Shown: positions 32,294 through 45,082, numbered from the stretch's first letter. The stretch is DNA of 64,000 nucleotides from Undaria pinnatifida (GCA_012845835.1 JABAKD010000023.1:25337972-25401971); one strand, 5' to 3'. Notes: generated by a model not told the origin, from the sequence alone. Translations and numbers: made by a program.

Positions 32294-32802
32294 TGTGGTG
32301 AGATTGGGTTTCAGCACAATTGCGAGGCAGTTGGGAGTTCGGGACTGGGGGATGGGTTAGTCTCCAGTAAGCAGACCAGGGCCACTGGGGGACTGGGGGC
32401 CACATGGAGACTGACGCTGGCCCGATGCGGTAAGAGAAGCTAACGTGTACTGCCTTAGGACTACTGCTGTAGGACCAGACACAGGAGTAGAGACGACTTC
32501 GTAGCGTAGCGTAAAAGACCACTACAAGGGACATACTGGTAGGCAATCATAGCAGCCATCGCACAAGAACATACCGCTGTAGTTGAGTGATGATTGAGTG
32601 CAGACGTCGGCAGATATTTGAGGAGCTGCTCGAGCCCCATGCTCGAGCCCCATTACTTGAGTGCTTCCAAAGCATATATATGAAAAGTGATAGCAATAGC
32701 TGACAGCGGGGAGATCATCCTGTCAATCATCGTACGGGAACATAGTAGTAGATCGTCCCGAGCAGACGGACGTAGATAGTGGGGAGCGACACGAGCCCCA
32801 CC
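32294..32802 (+). repeat. 3' LTR of element B, truncated
   Basis: Begins TGTGGTGAGATTGGG and follows the 5' LTR of B closely up to CACGAGCCCCACC, then stops about 185 bases before the expected LTR end, where a 24-bp tandem repeat takes over. No target duplication can be recovered for B. Confidence 0.92.
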
Positions 32803-32912
32803 GGGGAGTGATAATCCCCTCTCACCGGGGAGTGATAATCCCCTCTCACCGGGGAGTGATAATCCCCTCTCACCGGGGAGTGATAATCCCCTCTCACCGG
32901 GGAGTGATAATC
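32803..32912. repeat. 24-bp hairpin-forming tandem repeat, 4.6 units
   Basis: Units start at 32803, 32827, 32851, 32875 and 32899. Each contains GGGGA and TCCCC seven bases apart (GGGGAGTGATAATCCCC), so every unit can fold into a small hairpin. The array starts exactly where the B LTR is cut. Confidence 0.95.
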
Positions 32913-33741
32913 TCGCATACATAGGCGGAATCTAAACCTCGCCCACGGGGACATATAAGAATCATCCCCGGATTTCTACCGTCGTATTATGGTTTGCTGT
33001 GTGCGAATCCGCGGGCATCAACGAGGGTGCTGGCACCGCCCCTACAGCACCATGGCCACCGAGATAGGCAGCAATATGACACCTGGACACCCCTGTACAC
33101 TCAAGGCTCGACTTTTAGCCCCTGAAAGCTAGAAATTGGCGAAATCGATGACGATTTGCAGGTGCTGTTTAGGCCGCCACAGCAGCAGTACGTAGTGCAG
33201 ACCCACACACGTAGGTGCTGGCGTTGCTCCTACAGCCCCACGACCACCACTACATGCAGCAATATCACACCTAGACTACATACCCCACACACTGAAGGCC
33301 GGACATCAGCCCCTACGAGTGAGAAATCGTCGAAATCGAGGACGATTTGCACGTGCTGTGGACACCGCGACCGCTGCATGCATGCAGCAGGCAGTACACA
33401 TGCTTACATAAAACTATATACCTAGACCTCGCCCCCCTCGGACGTCTCGCTCGGCATATCCTCCCCCCTCTCAGCCCTTCTCAGCCCGTAATTGCCGAAA
33501 AGAAAATTAGTTGCTGGGGAAAAGAACCGTCCCGAAGTTCCTTGCCTTCCTTGCTTTCCCTAGATTCATTCTTACTTAGCTCTCATTCTCTGATATTTAC
33601 TGCTTGCTCTCTGATATTTTTATTTTGCTTTTTCAGCAACTTCTTTTTTGTACTTTTACTTTCGAAGTTGGCCGATTGCTGGCTGTTGGGAGGGAATTGC
33701 CGTTGACGGCTGCAAACAATTTGAATTTGAAATTTGCCGGA
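32913..33741 (+). repeat. Non-coding stretch with a diverged ~195-bp tandem duplication
   Basis: Blocks at about 33030-33175 and 33215-33365 share GTGCTGGC, CTACAGC, CCACGACCACC, GCAGCAATAT, ACACCT and GACGATTTGCA-type landmarks in the same order, indicating an old tandem duplication. A pyrimidine-rich stretch lies at 33520-33660. No gene is recognised here; part of it may be the 5' end of the Helitron-like element that follows. Confidence 0.55.
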
Positions 33742-33779
33742 TCGGCAATAACAATTTGAAGTTGAAATTTGCGAAGCGG

Positions 33780-36115
33780 ACCAAGGCTAGTGCGGGAGGA
33801 GGCTCCGCCAACAGTGGGGGTGGTGGAGGTTCAGGATCAGGCGAGTGGAAGCTGGTCGGGCAAGAACGGGACTCAGCTTCTTGTGGCAATCCTGATTGGC
33901 CGTGCCCGAGCAAGGGTTGTGATGGCTTCCTCATCGCACGAAATAGGAAAAACAGGAGTTCCCAGGACGCTGTCTGCGACACCTGCAGGAGTGACGAGCC
34001 TTCCACGTGCCAAGCTTTTTTTTCATAACCTTAACAAGAAGCACTGGGGAAGCGGCGACAACCCTCGTGTGTGTGACTGGTGTGACGCGGACACCTGTGA
34101 TTCACCTTCGATCGGCGTCCCTAACGAAGGAGCTGAGAGCTTGACGAAACGTGAGTTTCATTTCTTCGTGTTGTTGGAATTTGATGTTTGCTGTCAGCTA
34201 CTATAATACTACTGATGATGTTGAGAGTTGTGTGCTGCAAGTTGTGCGCAATAGACTACCAGTATGTGGTTTTGGGTGTTGGTGAACTCAAGCGAATCCT
34301 GTTTCCAATAATGATGCACATTGGAATTTACATTGTTTGACCTTGTGTGCCTGTCTGCCACGTCTGCTGTAGCATGTGTGTGCTACACCAGCGTGGTCGA
34401 ACTACCACACGGTGTGGAAGCTGTGCTTGGGGACGCGTAGCCTGAACAAACTCAAGTTCGCCTTGGTGCTCACGGAGGGCAGTCCCGTCGTCGGGGTAAG
34501 CATGTTGTACTAGTTGTCTACGCAGTTGTGTGCTGTGATTTCTTTTTCATGCGTACAAACACACTTTTGCATGTACGAGTACGTGTACGGGGCAGTCCCG
34601 TCATCGGGGTATAAGCGGGAATTGTACAAGTACTCAGGTCTACGAGTAGACCTATGCAGTGACGCTGTGTGATGCGATTTCTTTTTCATACGTACAGCCA
34701 AACACACTTCATGTATGTACGACTACGAGTACGGGGCAGTCCCGTCATCGGGGTAAGCGGGGGTTGGACAAGTGGTCCATGCAGTGACGCTTTGTGCTGT
34801 GATATAAACACACGTTTTGGATGTAAGACTACGACTACGTGGTATCTATACATGTAAGACGCAATGAAAACGGGCAAGTCTCATCACGGGGGTCAGCCAG
34901 GGTTGTAAAAATGGTCCATGCAGTGATGAATAACACAGCAGCATGATACCTCAGCACCAGTCGCAGCACACACTGGAGGTTGATGTATAGCAGTAAACAG
35001 AAGCTGAAGTTAACCTGGGTGATGCTGGAGAGCAGTCCCGTGATTGGGGTTAGCGAGTTGTTCATGTAGTGACGCGGTGTACTACTACTGTTACTCATTT
35101 TTCATACAACCACATGAACTCTTTGTATTAACGAGTACAAGTAGGGTGCGCAACCTCTTCAGGAATCGCAGTACACGTCGGTCGTAATAGTGTTGATAGC
35201 AGCAGTAATAGAGTAGTGCCGAACAATATATACAGCAGGTACTGTCTCTTACCCTTCGTTGTCGGTATTCCGCCGGTAGTCCTTATATAGCAGTATACCG
35301 GGGCTTACGCTTACCAGTTGCGACTGTGAATCCCGTTCGTTCCTGTCCCAGTGGTGGTTTCATAGGTGTTAGCAACGTTGTGGTACCAGGCAGGGCTTTG
35401 CCCATAAACGACCGCTTCCATTACAACAGCAGTGTTAAATTGTACGACTTCCTTTCAAACTTTGGAAATCGACGACAGCTACATGGCCTTACTATTTTGA
35501 ACATTCACTGAACGCAAGGTATTCCCATCCGTTGTTGTCGTTTGCAGAAGCCCTGCGAAGCAGCCGCCGAGGGCCGCCAAGTCGGCGAGGACGTAAACAC
35601 GAAGTGCACCGGCGACATCAAGGTCGGTGACCTCCTGAAGAAGGCAGGCGACCACTTGCTCGATATACATCCCGCATTCCATTCCCACGGTGCCACGAGG
35701 GCGTTCGACATCGAGGTACGTTCTACTCTTATCTTGCGTCCTATGTGTCACGAGTCGAAACATCCATGTCTCTTGCTCAAGACTAGGGGATGGCGAGCGG
35801 ATATAGTCTATGAAGTGCGGCTCTTTTTCCGAGTACCAAGAGCAAGTACAACAATACCACAACAATTACTAACAACGAAAGGAGCTCCAATAATTTGGAT
35901 GGTTACGACGTCTGCTGGAGAGAAGTACGAATACTTTTTTACACATACTTATCGACGTCCTCCCGCCATGCTTCAACGTTTGTGGACAGATCCACAAGAT
36001 CATCGACAAAAAACAAGAGTGCAAGATGCTGGGTACCTCCGCTGAGGAGGAAGAGTCCAAGCAAGCCTGCATGCTCCTTCGGAAGCAATGTTGACAGCAC
36101 GTTCTTTATAGAACG
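33780..36115 (+). CDS. Captured multi-exon gene with cysteine-rich zinc ribbon, copy 1
   Basis: Product not identified. Exon-like parts: about 33770-34150, encoding a Gly/Ser-rich linker, then NPDWPCPSKGCDGF...AVCDTCR, similar in spacing to RanBP2-type fingers, then DNPRVCDWCDADTC, ending at GTGAGT; 34391-34496, YHTVWKLCLGTRSLNKLKF, ending at GTAAGC; 35547-35715, KPCEAAAEGRQVGED...HGATRAFDIE, ending at GTACGT; and the last exon from 35992, IHKIIDKKQECKMLGT...LLRKQC, stop near 36096. Eight T near 34014-34021 instead of four in the other copy shift the frame in the ribbon exon, so this copy is damaged. Host gene fragments are commonly captured by Helitrons; that origin is inferred. Confidence 0.5.
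34484..35140 (+). repeat. Degenerate ~110-150 bp tandem array including an exon end
   Basis: About five units each start with a version of GGGCAGTCCCGTCATCGGGGT, followed by GTCCATGCAGTGACGC and a GTACGAGTAC-type segment (starts near 34484, 34589, 34735, 34873 and 35030). The first unit is the 3' end of the exon at 34391-34496 with its splice donor, so the array arose by repeated duplication of an exon/intron junction. The inverted copy lies at about 60870-61440. Confidence 0.75.
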
Positions 36116-36611
36116 TCAAGTTGTGGTTTATTATACCAGCATCGTTTTTTGAGAACTATGCCTAAATGCGTGCTCTTCGTCTTTCAGGAATACAAATGTA
36201 CTTCACATGTTTGCGGTGTGTGCGTTCAAGTTCCTGCTTCCAGCATGTTTTTTTTTGCACTGCGTTCCTTTACATCTTAAGTGGCAGTTTTCCTGTCTCT
36301 ATCCTTGACAAGCGCGTGCCTGGTGTTTATGCACTGCGATAATTTATTATTGATGATCGACTTAGAGAGAGCTATTAATAAGTGTACAGGTGCTACCTGA
36401 GAGGTGGAAGGATATGCCAAGCAAGTCCTCCGACGTGTCCATCATGGACTGGGCGAATGGATGATAATAACAAACTCATAATCATAATCGTCTCTATCCT
36501 GTACCGTTGTACTATATATGGACCTCTTGGCATTTTCAAGTCGCCAGTTGCGCCATTTGTGCTTCTTTTCCGCCTTCCTACTGAATGTCCATTCCTCCTT
36601 CCGCAAGCGTA

Positions 36612-36648
36612 GCGGGCGGCGCCCAGCCGCCCGCGAGCGAAGCCCTTG
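36612..36648 (+). other. Helitron-type 3' terminal hairpin, copy 1
   Basis: Stem 36612-36620 pairs with 36626-36634, loop GCCCA, then GAGCGAAGCC and CTTG. The same arrangement with a related tail (AGCCCCTTGTA) is found on the minus strand at 49920 and at 57059. Confidence 0.75.
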
Positions 36649-37838
36649 TACATGTGTACATGTACAGTGCACAGCAGTAGTGCAGCCTACACACATCACA
36701 CACCCGCAAAGGGAAGAATATCCCACGCTTGCTCTCCGTAGGTGCCCAAGAATAGTGTCAGTCTGACGTGCCTGTTGTATCCAGGAACTATAAGAGGACA
36801 ATGTGCAAGCGCACCCACAGCAGTGTAGTCTATAACTTGAATATTACACAACCCACCCACAACAGCAGTAACTTGTAGACAACAGCAGTGCATAATGGAC
36901 GTGTGGAGGAAAAGAGGAACACGTTGCCAAATAGCTGCCTTACAGCTAGCTTTCGGCACCCATTACAGTACAACTTCAGCCCACAACTTCCGCCATTGAG
37001 GGAACCACAGCTGGCTGTCAATCAACCGTGAGATCTGGAAACTTTAGATGAGCAAGCATATGATATAAACTAAAATAAACGGTAGTTTGGTGCTAGTTTT
37101 AAGCTACCGGCACTATTGTCGTACATTTTCTGTTGTCCCACCTCCCATTTCTGGTGGCCCACCATTTTTATGTCGAGATGGCATGTGGACACATATCATA
37201 CATTCCATGTCGTGTGTGCATGCCTGTCACAGCCGTCACAAACCCGGCGTTTGAGATGCTTGTTTGAAAGGCAGTACAACTACGACTAGATGAGTATATA
37301 TATGAAGAACATATATTCTGTTTTAGTATCAGCATCTTCTGCACTAGACAGCATAAGCTTTCCGGCGCTTTCTATGTATATTCCTGTGTTTTGTCCCACT
37401 ACAAGAAGATATGTTCCCTGTATTCGGCACATACATACATACATACATCGTGTATTTTTAACTTTAAAACAGAGATAAGGCTTGCGCCCGGCGTTAAGAT
37501 CCGGCCCCGAACAAAAATAAGGTACCTTTTAAATTAACCATGACCCAAGATAGGCTGCATTACAGTCTGCCAAACGCACCTTCTACACCTTAAGCCTCTC
37601 TCCAAGTACTCACTGACCTGCTCTACCAAAGTACGCACCTACTACGGTTTCCGTCATTCCCCCCCCCCCCCCCGTCCCCAACCAAAAAGCAAGACAAGAG
37701 CGAAGAACCCAGATGAGCATAAAATATTAGCACGCATATATACACTATATACGGCCCACTATATACATACATACATTGATAATGACAATACCGCACTTGC
37801 GGCGTGGCCCCGATCCTCCCATACAAGTACTCTCTATT
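36649..37838. other. Intergenic stretch, no gene recognised
   Basis: About 1.2 kb between the Helitron terminus and the Mutator-like transposase. It holds a C run of 14 (37660-37673), ACAT repeats near 37432 and several CAGCAGTA-type motifs. The 3' untranslated region and one end of the Mutator-like element should be here, but I could not define terminal inverted repeats. Confidence 0.5.
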
Positions 37839-40800
37839 TCAGACCGATTCCTGTTTGATTCTCTTGGATGGCCTTCCCTCACAGGCACCTTGTACCCTAC
37901 TCTCTTTGCGATTCTTACTCACAGGGATAGGCGGGTTGCGCAGCCCCGATAAATTAAAAGGATCAGAAGGGCGGTCATCTGACTGCACCAGCGCGGCCAT
38001 GCCGCGACAAAACCTATCAACAACTTCTTCGGCCTTAGCAAGGAAGTCTGGGTTTTTCCGATCCACGTTGTCGGTGCCCAACTTAACGCTAGCGGTGCAC
38101 TTTGCCAACCAGTTCGCAAAGGCTCTACCACGAATAACAGAGACCAAGTTATCGGGTGCATCCCCTCCGTCACTTCCCTCACCGTCCCCAAAATCCATCT
38201 GCCTGTCGTCCGTTAACCCGCCACCTAACGGTCCACACTCTTCAGCATCTAATTCACGCAGTCCCCAAAGTTCTACACTCCAGGCGCCCGACGTGGCCCG
38301 CCAACGCGGGTGAATAGACATGCCACTAAACTCCGCCGGACGCCGTAAGCAGTAAAGAAGCACGGCCATCAGGTGTCTACACGGCAAACCCGTCCTGAGT
38401 ATCTGCAAACACGAGCAGAGTTGAAAATTGTTCGGCCCAACGACAACGATGTGACCTACCTGTGGGTCCCTCATTTTGTACAAAACTTTAACCACCGTGT
38501 TGATCTCTACGCTCTCGACCAGCCTAGCAAAAACAAGCAATGAAGTTGTGCCATACATTGTGGTATCCGTGACGTCATCCTCGACAAGGCTCGTTACCAC
38601 GCTTTCTGGCAGCTCACAACAAACATCTATGGCCTCGCCGTCCTCTTGGCGGGTCGCCAGCGAATTCAGGTAGTCGAGGGCACCAGCTCCTTCCGTCAAG
38701 ATTTCAGTTGAATAGGCTGGGCTCGCGAAAATCTCGTTGATCACCTCCTGTACAAGGTGACGTAAACAACGGTCGTCGGAAGGAACATGGACGTTGTGCG
38801 TGAAGGGGGTGGTGGAGTCTTTCAACAGCAAGGCCTTAACTCAAACCAACCCCCCCCCCCGTTCCACCGCTATCGGTCCAGGCATCACGGGTCAACTCAC
38901 CTCTTTGGCATACTTGCTGGCGTTGACTTGTTCTAGTTCTTTTTTTATTGGCTCCCCGGTCTTCATGGCATCAGCCTCCACGTGTTCTTTCCCGTAGAAT
39001 GTCCGCCTTGTGCTATACCTGTAGACGAAAGAACGTGGAATAGCGTCGGTTACAACCTCGATACACGCATCGGTTTCATGTATCCACGAGTTGGATGCTT
39101 GGAGGAAAATTTGCCGACGCAGTGCTTCCGGAGGGCGGTCGGCTTTCGAAGGACCCATGGGGCCTGCACACCGCTATATTTCGAGCGTTCAACAGCACGA
39201 GCGAAGTACTGCGGCCAAATATCGCCACAACACAGCAACACTTACCACCGAGACTGCAGGGCCAATTTTTCCGCCACCCTTTCCGCCTCCTTCTTCACTG
39301 CCATTAGACTCGAGCGTTTGTTGACCATGCGTCCGTTCTTGATCACGCTGAAGCCTCCCTCCACACGCTGAGAAGCTGTCATGTTCAACGTGAGTGTCGT
39401 TGGATGATAGCAGCGTGCCCAATGCTTGCGGTTCCTGTGTTCGTAGTGGCACATCCGAGAGTGTAAGATTGGCGCGCATGACGACGGCACAAGGGGAGAA
39501 GAGGGCGGCCGCACGTACGCAGGTACCCACTCCTTGGTACAGAGTGCACCGGACACGATCCAACCTTTTCGGCGCTCCTTATACTTGCAAAACACCGCCA
39601 CAACAACTCACGTGTACACGTGACCGGTGATGTAACTTTCGCACTTGGTGCCCTTCACGAGATTCGAGACCTTCTCCCAAATCGTCTGAAACGCCTGTCA
39701 ACGGAGTACGTGGCAGAGAAAGGACAACGATCAATGAGAGAGAGTACATGGATGTTGGAAGTAACTGCAGCAGCATGTGCAACATACGATGCCACCAAAA
39801 ACGTATATGGCGCGGAGCAGCCAAGGTAACTCACAGTGTGTGATGAAGCGAAAGAAGCCGCACGGTACAGCCGAAGCAACTCGTTAAACTTCTTTCCTTG
39901 CAGCGCCCCCTGACCCAGTTTTTCTTCAGGTTCTTGTTCATATGCCACGAGCAATGCAGGTGCGTTGTGTTGGGCAGACGAGTGCTTACCGCACTGGTCA
40001 TGGCATGGTCGGCATCCGTTAATATCACCTGTGGAGCACCAACGTGCAGATATGGAACATGCATCTCGGTGTTTGTACACAGGAAATCGAAAACCAAATA
40101 GGCCGAGAAGTGGCCCGAGAAGTAGGAAAATGACCAGTCTGCCCATGCATGTACACTATTTCATAACGCTTTCCATCAAAGCATACCAACACCATCGCAC
40201 TTTAGAAGCAGTACAACGGGATTTCGAACACGACAGCGGCACAGGAGTAGGAGCCCACCTTAGGGTGCCCGCCACAAATCGCGATTAAATGGTCGATGGC
40301 AAATTCAAAAGACGGTATCTGCTCGTTGGCCAGCAGCCCTTGTGCGAAGATGGTCGTCTTGTTCTCCGAGTCGACGCCAACAAAAAGGCACAGCTTCATG
40401 TTGTACCTACCGGCAGGGGGGAATGGAAATATGATACGGTGGTACACGGGTTGGCACAACCATCCTCCATCGCATACAGCCATGTGCCTACAGTTGGCAC
40501 GTTGCCCGTGCCCCACCGAACCGCGACAACCTGGAAGGTAGTTTTGCTGCGGAATATAACGAAGAGGTTTAGCCCCCCCCGTCCTTGTCACGGGCAAAAA
40601 AAAAATGCAGCCTACTACTGAACGAGCCAGCATTTCGATGTACACATCATATCCAGGGTTAAGTAACCCCCCCCCCCAACGTATGTTGGTACTGTCGCTC
40701 GTCGCGTCACCACCGACCAGATGTCGGAGTTGAGCAAAAGTAGCCGTCATAACCACTGACAACGACCGCGGTGCTCACCTGTTCGTCAGACACGTGTTGT

Positions 40801-41050
40801 CTTGTATTACCACGCCGCCGAATTGTCTCGCCGAAATCTGTTGCTCGGCTGTGGACCACATCACCACAGCCAGCTGGTTGAAGCTGTCCATTTTCCAGGT
40901 ACACTTGCAAGTGGAGTCCTTCAGCAATGCCTCGATGAGCAAGACGGCATCCTTCGCCGTCCCCCACGAGTTGCGCCTCGCATTGGTGGACAAATTCCTC
41001 ACCTGCGACAAATGGTCACGGAGCAGGTACGCGCGGTCGTGAATGCCTGA
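37839..41050 (-). CDS. Mutator-like (MULE) transposase, multi-exon
   Basis: DDE transposase of the MuDR/Mutator superfamily, split by introns. Right-to-left: the exon ending at 40783 has LLRDHLSQVRNLSTNARRN and VVIQDNTCLTNR (first catalytic Asp). It joins in phase to the exon from about 40411 (YNMKLCLFVGVDSENKT...FAIDHLIAICGGHPK), which joins in phase to the exon from about 40037 (VILTDADHAM, second Asp; HLHCSWHMNKNL). An exon from about 39586 has ASQRVEGGFSVIKN (candidate catalytic Glu). After an exon at 38904-39158, the last exon carries the SWIM finger CSCLQILRTGLPCRH and ends with a basic PSKRIKQESV tail. One base is out of frame in a G run near 39910, so this copy may be dead. Introns show GTGAGC, GTGGGC and CAG/TAG boundaries. 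Confidence 0.82.
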
Positions 41051-44000
41051 TATAGGAATTCTGTGCTTAGTATCCCCCCTCTCCCTCGGCGATGTAAGAC
41101 TGGATCAGGAAATAGTACAAAAGGTATGGCTATCGTGGGCGCAGCAACGGCGTTAGACGTCCAGAGAAGCTCTAGCAGGAAAACGAACACTGCGTCCCTC
41201 CCTGTAATACGAGAGCAGCGGTCGAAGCTACGCGTACAGAGAATGCCCCCCCCTCCCCTGCTCGAAAGGATGCGGGGCCAGTGGTCACATTACTACGGCA
41301 AGCCACAGCTGTGTACAACACACAACAACAGGCACCTTGCGTCGGCCCGGCGGACCAAGCTTGAGGGGGGCGATTTCCAGCTCGATCAATCGGTGCATGT
41401 TTAGGACCCTCACTCCCCCTGATGTCCACGTCCTGATCTGACCCTCCCAGTCCCGTTGAATTGCGGCAACATCAATCAAGTTGTCCTGGTTCGCCCGCTG
41501 CGCAATTTTTGGCACCTCACACTCCGGGTTCGTTTGATGGTCAAGAATGACCTGCGCAGGCAAATACAAATTCACATGATGCGGAGGTACAAATCAGGCC
41601 CGTTCGATCTCCGCTATAGGCATACAGGAGCCGCAGATATGATGCATTCAATAAGGATTGGTGGACGAACAACAGCGTGTGACTTGCGATGGCCTTGTAG
41701 CACCAGCCACATCTAAACCGTTGTTGCTCGTTCAGTACAACGCCCACCTTCGTTATGCGAGGCAGCGCATCCTTTGTCCACGAAACGCAGACCTGGAATA
41801 GACAGCCGCACTGAAACAACGAACGAGCGCCCCGAACGTGCGCCGAAGAGACGATATAGACGAAAGTAGGACGCTTCAGGCTGATGGAACCAAACTCTAA
41901 CCTGCTGCACGCAGTGTTGTGGAACAACGCAAGTCTGGTACTACTTGGGCTTTACCTTGACAGACCACCCCTTCTTCGAGCCGGTGTTGGGTGGTGCCTT
42001 GCCGGCGCCTTGGCACTTGATCTCATATCGCCCAACCCGACTTGATCCCCCACCAACCTGATTCGGGATGACGCCGGCGTCGTGGGGGGTTAGCTTCGAA
42101 CACCCGACCGGAAACAAAAACGGTGAAGAAATACGCCTCACCTGTGACCGAACTACAGAAATCCCCTCGACAGCAACGATGGGATACCCTAATCTACCTA
42201 GGGCTCCAACCACGGGCGCCCTGCAAAAACATACTCTCGTGCTCTATTTTGTTCACGTTGGTAGGCACCTTTTTGCCGGTTTTTCGGAACGTTGCACCCT
42301 TGTGGCCTGCACGATGCAAGGCTGCACGGATGCCGCCCAAAGTCTTCTCCCACGTCTCCTCCGGAGTGTCGTTCTCATCAACGCTGAAAGAGAAATCTTT
42401 CACTAGGTCGACGTGAATGTGGTCCTTGTCGTCGTCGTCTTCTTTGTCTGCGTCTGGTATCAAGAAGTGTTGGGGTTCATTGAATTCCAATTATGCGCCG
42501 AAGATGGGGGGGAGTCGAACGACGATGCGGTAAAGAAAACGTGTACCACTCCACAAATCTCAACAAAAAAGTTTGTTGAGAAAGCACCATAGGTGACTGG
42601 CTGGGCGGTAGGATAACACTTTATGCTGCGATCGAGACGTCATCGACTTAGAGGGGGTTTTCGTCTGCGCGCCATGGTCACGGCTGCGGGGCATCCCCAT
42701 TCCCGTCATCAAACCAAAGGGTAATTCCTGCGCTGGGACTCGTGGCTGTAGGGTCAATACTAAATGTCGTCGCTTACCTTCGTCAGAGAAGACATCGTCC
42801 TGGCTGTCCCAGCCGTCTGTGCCATCCGAGTCCACGTCTTCCTCGCTGCCGCTGCTGGTGTCATCGGAATTTCGATACAGCTGTGGCGAGTCGTGCAAAG
42901 AAGGGCAATGCAGGAAGGCAGAGCTCTAGTCATTATATATTAACGACCAGCACGCCACCTTCATACCCATACCGCTCGAACCTATTTTTGAACAGCCAAA
43001 ACCAAGCTGTTCGGGACATCCTCAGGAGCCTGCTTCCGACCAACGTAGTCCCCACGCTGCCAACAAAACGGGCACGTAGCAGCGGGGATTCGACCACAGG
43101 CCACCAGCCACACACACCTTCTGCAGCGCTCGCTCTGCCTTCTTGAACTGTTTCCAGGCCCGCGCTGCAGCAACTCTCTGCTCGCCGCAGGCTTTCTCGC
43201 GATCGTTGGGGCCCTCAATGCCGTCGTCTGTCTCATCTACAGCCTGTTCGATAGCATGTAGAGAAAACGGCGCGAAGCACATCTTACACCCCACGATATA
43301 TCGGTTGTGCGACCGACTCCCCGCCAACCAAGCACAGCACTGCGGCCGGGCTCCCCTTTTTGCCTTTGCATTTTCAACCCCAACACACGCTGCTCACCGC
43401 GACCAGACTGTTGAGCTTCTTCTTCGCCTCCTTCGCGGTGGTTCGGAGCGCCTGTACGTGACGTTCCTGCTCCTCGCGCCGCGCCATCCCTGCGGCCGAT
43501 GGTCCAGGCAGGACGCTATCGTCTGAATCATATCCTGGCACCAAGTCAGGGTGAGGGCATATTGCGCGCGTTACTCTAGCCAGCGAGCTTTTATTGGTTT
43601 GAACAATGTGCTCACAGCACGAATTTTCTTTTCTCTTTGCCCCTTTCGTGTACCTTACCTCCGCCCATCGACAAGTCGTCGTCGCTGTTCCAGTTCCTGG
43701 CTGCCTTGCTGCTGGTCGTGCTGGAGTCGCTGTCCTCGTTACCTGGGTCAACCCCCCCCCCCTCCCCCCCGAACATCTGCAGCGCGCGCGTAGGACGGCG
43801 GCTAGCGACGCTTTTATCGTAGGTGGTACAAAACATGGTTACCTCGCGCAGACCTACCTCTCTACTCGTAGATTGCTTATGAGCGAGCAAGCATACACCC
43901 AAGCTGCCTTCTCCCAGAAAGATGAATGACAAGCCATGCGCAACGAACAGGTGCGCCTAGCGCTGGCACACGGCAATAATAAATGGGAACCTGCAATACC

Positions 44001-44819
44001 CGCCGAAACCCTTCAAACATACCGTATGCCAGCCAACTACAGTTTTCGCGAGGACATTCTATTGGCAACCACTACACCCACCTTCGCCATCCTCGTCTCG
44101 GTTCTTCTCAAATTTTTCCATGCCTTGTCGTACCCCCGCCGTGCTTTTGCCGCCGCCACTCGTTTGCGTAAAAGCCGCCCGTCTGCGAGGGACGTATCCC
44201 TTACCCACTCGTGCTTGTTTCGCTCCACGTCGGCAACCCTTTGTCGATGGCCCTCTGTCACAGCCTGTGCATAATTGATGGGGAGATATGCCATCGGATA
44301 TCAATACAACTTGGTTCGAGTAACAACGGCGAACGGTGACCTGACAGGCCCAACAACAATTGAAATTGGTCTTTTTGAAACCAAGGCCCGGCAACTACAA
44401 AAATAAAATAGCAAATTTCGAGTAAGATCAAACGCCAGCACACGACAGCGGCAGTTAACAAACAACGCCCCATCACTCACCAGCTTCAGCTTGTGATACA
44501 GCGTCTTCGCCTTTTTTGCTCCCTCTCTGGCCTGCTCGGCCTTCTCACTAGCTGCTAGAAGCGCTTCTGCCGACTCCTGCCGAGCTTTCTCCACCGCTGC
44601 CTCTGCTGAATCGCCCCCGGTGGCCCCTCCGTCTCGCCCCTTCCCACCTTCGCCTCCCTCCTCCTTGCCGTCCTCCGCACCCTTCTGCTTGTCGTCCCCC
44701 TGCTTGGTGTTTGCTTTCGCCGCCGCGGCCGCCACGGCCGCCTCTTTACCGCCATCCGCATTTTGCCTCCGTTCCCACGCAGCTCGCTCAGCACGGGTCT
44801 TCTGTTCGGAAGCTTCGTC
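41051..44819 (-). CDS. Acidic and coiled-coil exons between the OTU and transposase exons
   Basis: A series of short open segments with good splice sites on the same strand as the transposase: 44481-44819 (Ala/Glu/Lys coiled coil, ends at GTGAGT), about 44105-44277 (KHEWVRDTSLADGRLLRKR), about 43661-43782 (GNEDSDSSTTSSKAARNWNSDDD), about 43402-43535, about 43110-43245, about 42783-42883 (DDTSSGSEEDVDSDGTDGWDSQDD, ends at GTAAGC), about 42190-42463 (acidic DKEDDDDKDHIHVDL), and 41945-42150. Patchwork acidic and coiled-coil sequence matches no family I know. They could be the N-terminal region of the transposase protein or a separate accessory gene. Not every splice phase was resolved. Confidence 0.5.
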
Positions 44820-45082
44820 CTACACAAGACAAAACCAGCAAAGCAAACGGCGGCCAACAATACGAATTGGTGGTTAGTGCAACTATATTCTCCATTGTTT
44901 TGCCTTGATTCAAGGTACAGACCTACACGAGCCGAAGGATTGGTGACGTGAACAGCATGTGTCGCGGTGTTAAAGCAGGAAGGATAGTACTCTCAGCACA
45001 CGCATTGCCGAGATTTCGACATAAACGCCGACGAGGTATGGTGCCACGTATGGTGTGATTTTTCGGCACCACACAAACTCAC

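Larger units (their letters stand above)
18061..32802 (+). mobile_element. Element B: decayed Ty3-like retrotransposon related to A, interrupted by D
   Basis: Same family as element A but on the plus strand. From left: 5' LTR, damaged PBS, about 135 bases of the gag leader, then replacement of nearly all of gag by unrelated DNA including a MITE (18890-20100), pol with several lesions, insertion of element D at 22191-27544, rest of pol, 3' untranslated region, and a 3' LTR cut off at 32802 by a tandem repeat. Lesions: AAA to TAA at 20755, one missing T near 21750, a missing block near 21898, and one extra base in a T run at 27794-27802. It cannot be autonomous. Confidence 0.93.
33742..36648 (+). 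mobile_element. Helitron-like element, copy 1, carrying an intron-containing gene
   Basis: The 3' end is a 9-bp stem, 5-base loop hairpin (36612-36634, GCGGGCGGC and complement) followed 14 bases later by CTTG at 36645-36648. An inverted copy (57059-61867) is similar up to exactly this point and then diverges, which defines the terminus. Hairpin plus short CT-ending tail is how Helitrons end (canonical CTRR; here CTTG). The 5' end is not identified: 33742 is only where similarity to the second copy starts, because that copy is cut by element C. No Rep/helicase lies inside, so this is a non-autonomous element. Confidence 0.7.

Noticed and set aside
32803-32912. CRISPR-like array
   Set aside because: Units are head-to-tail 24-bp repeats with no spacers, in a eukaryotic context.
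40794-41050. Plus-strand small genes over the transposase
   Set aside because: The minus strand carries the MULE DDE motifs with in-phase splice junctions here.
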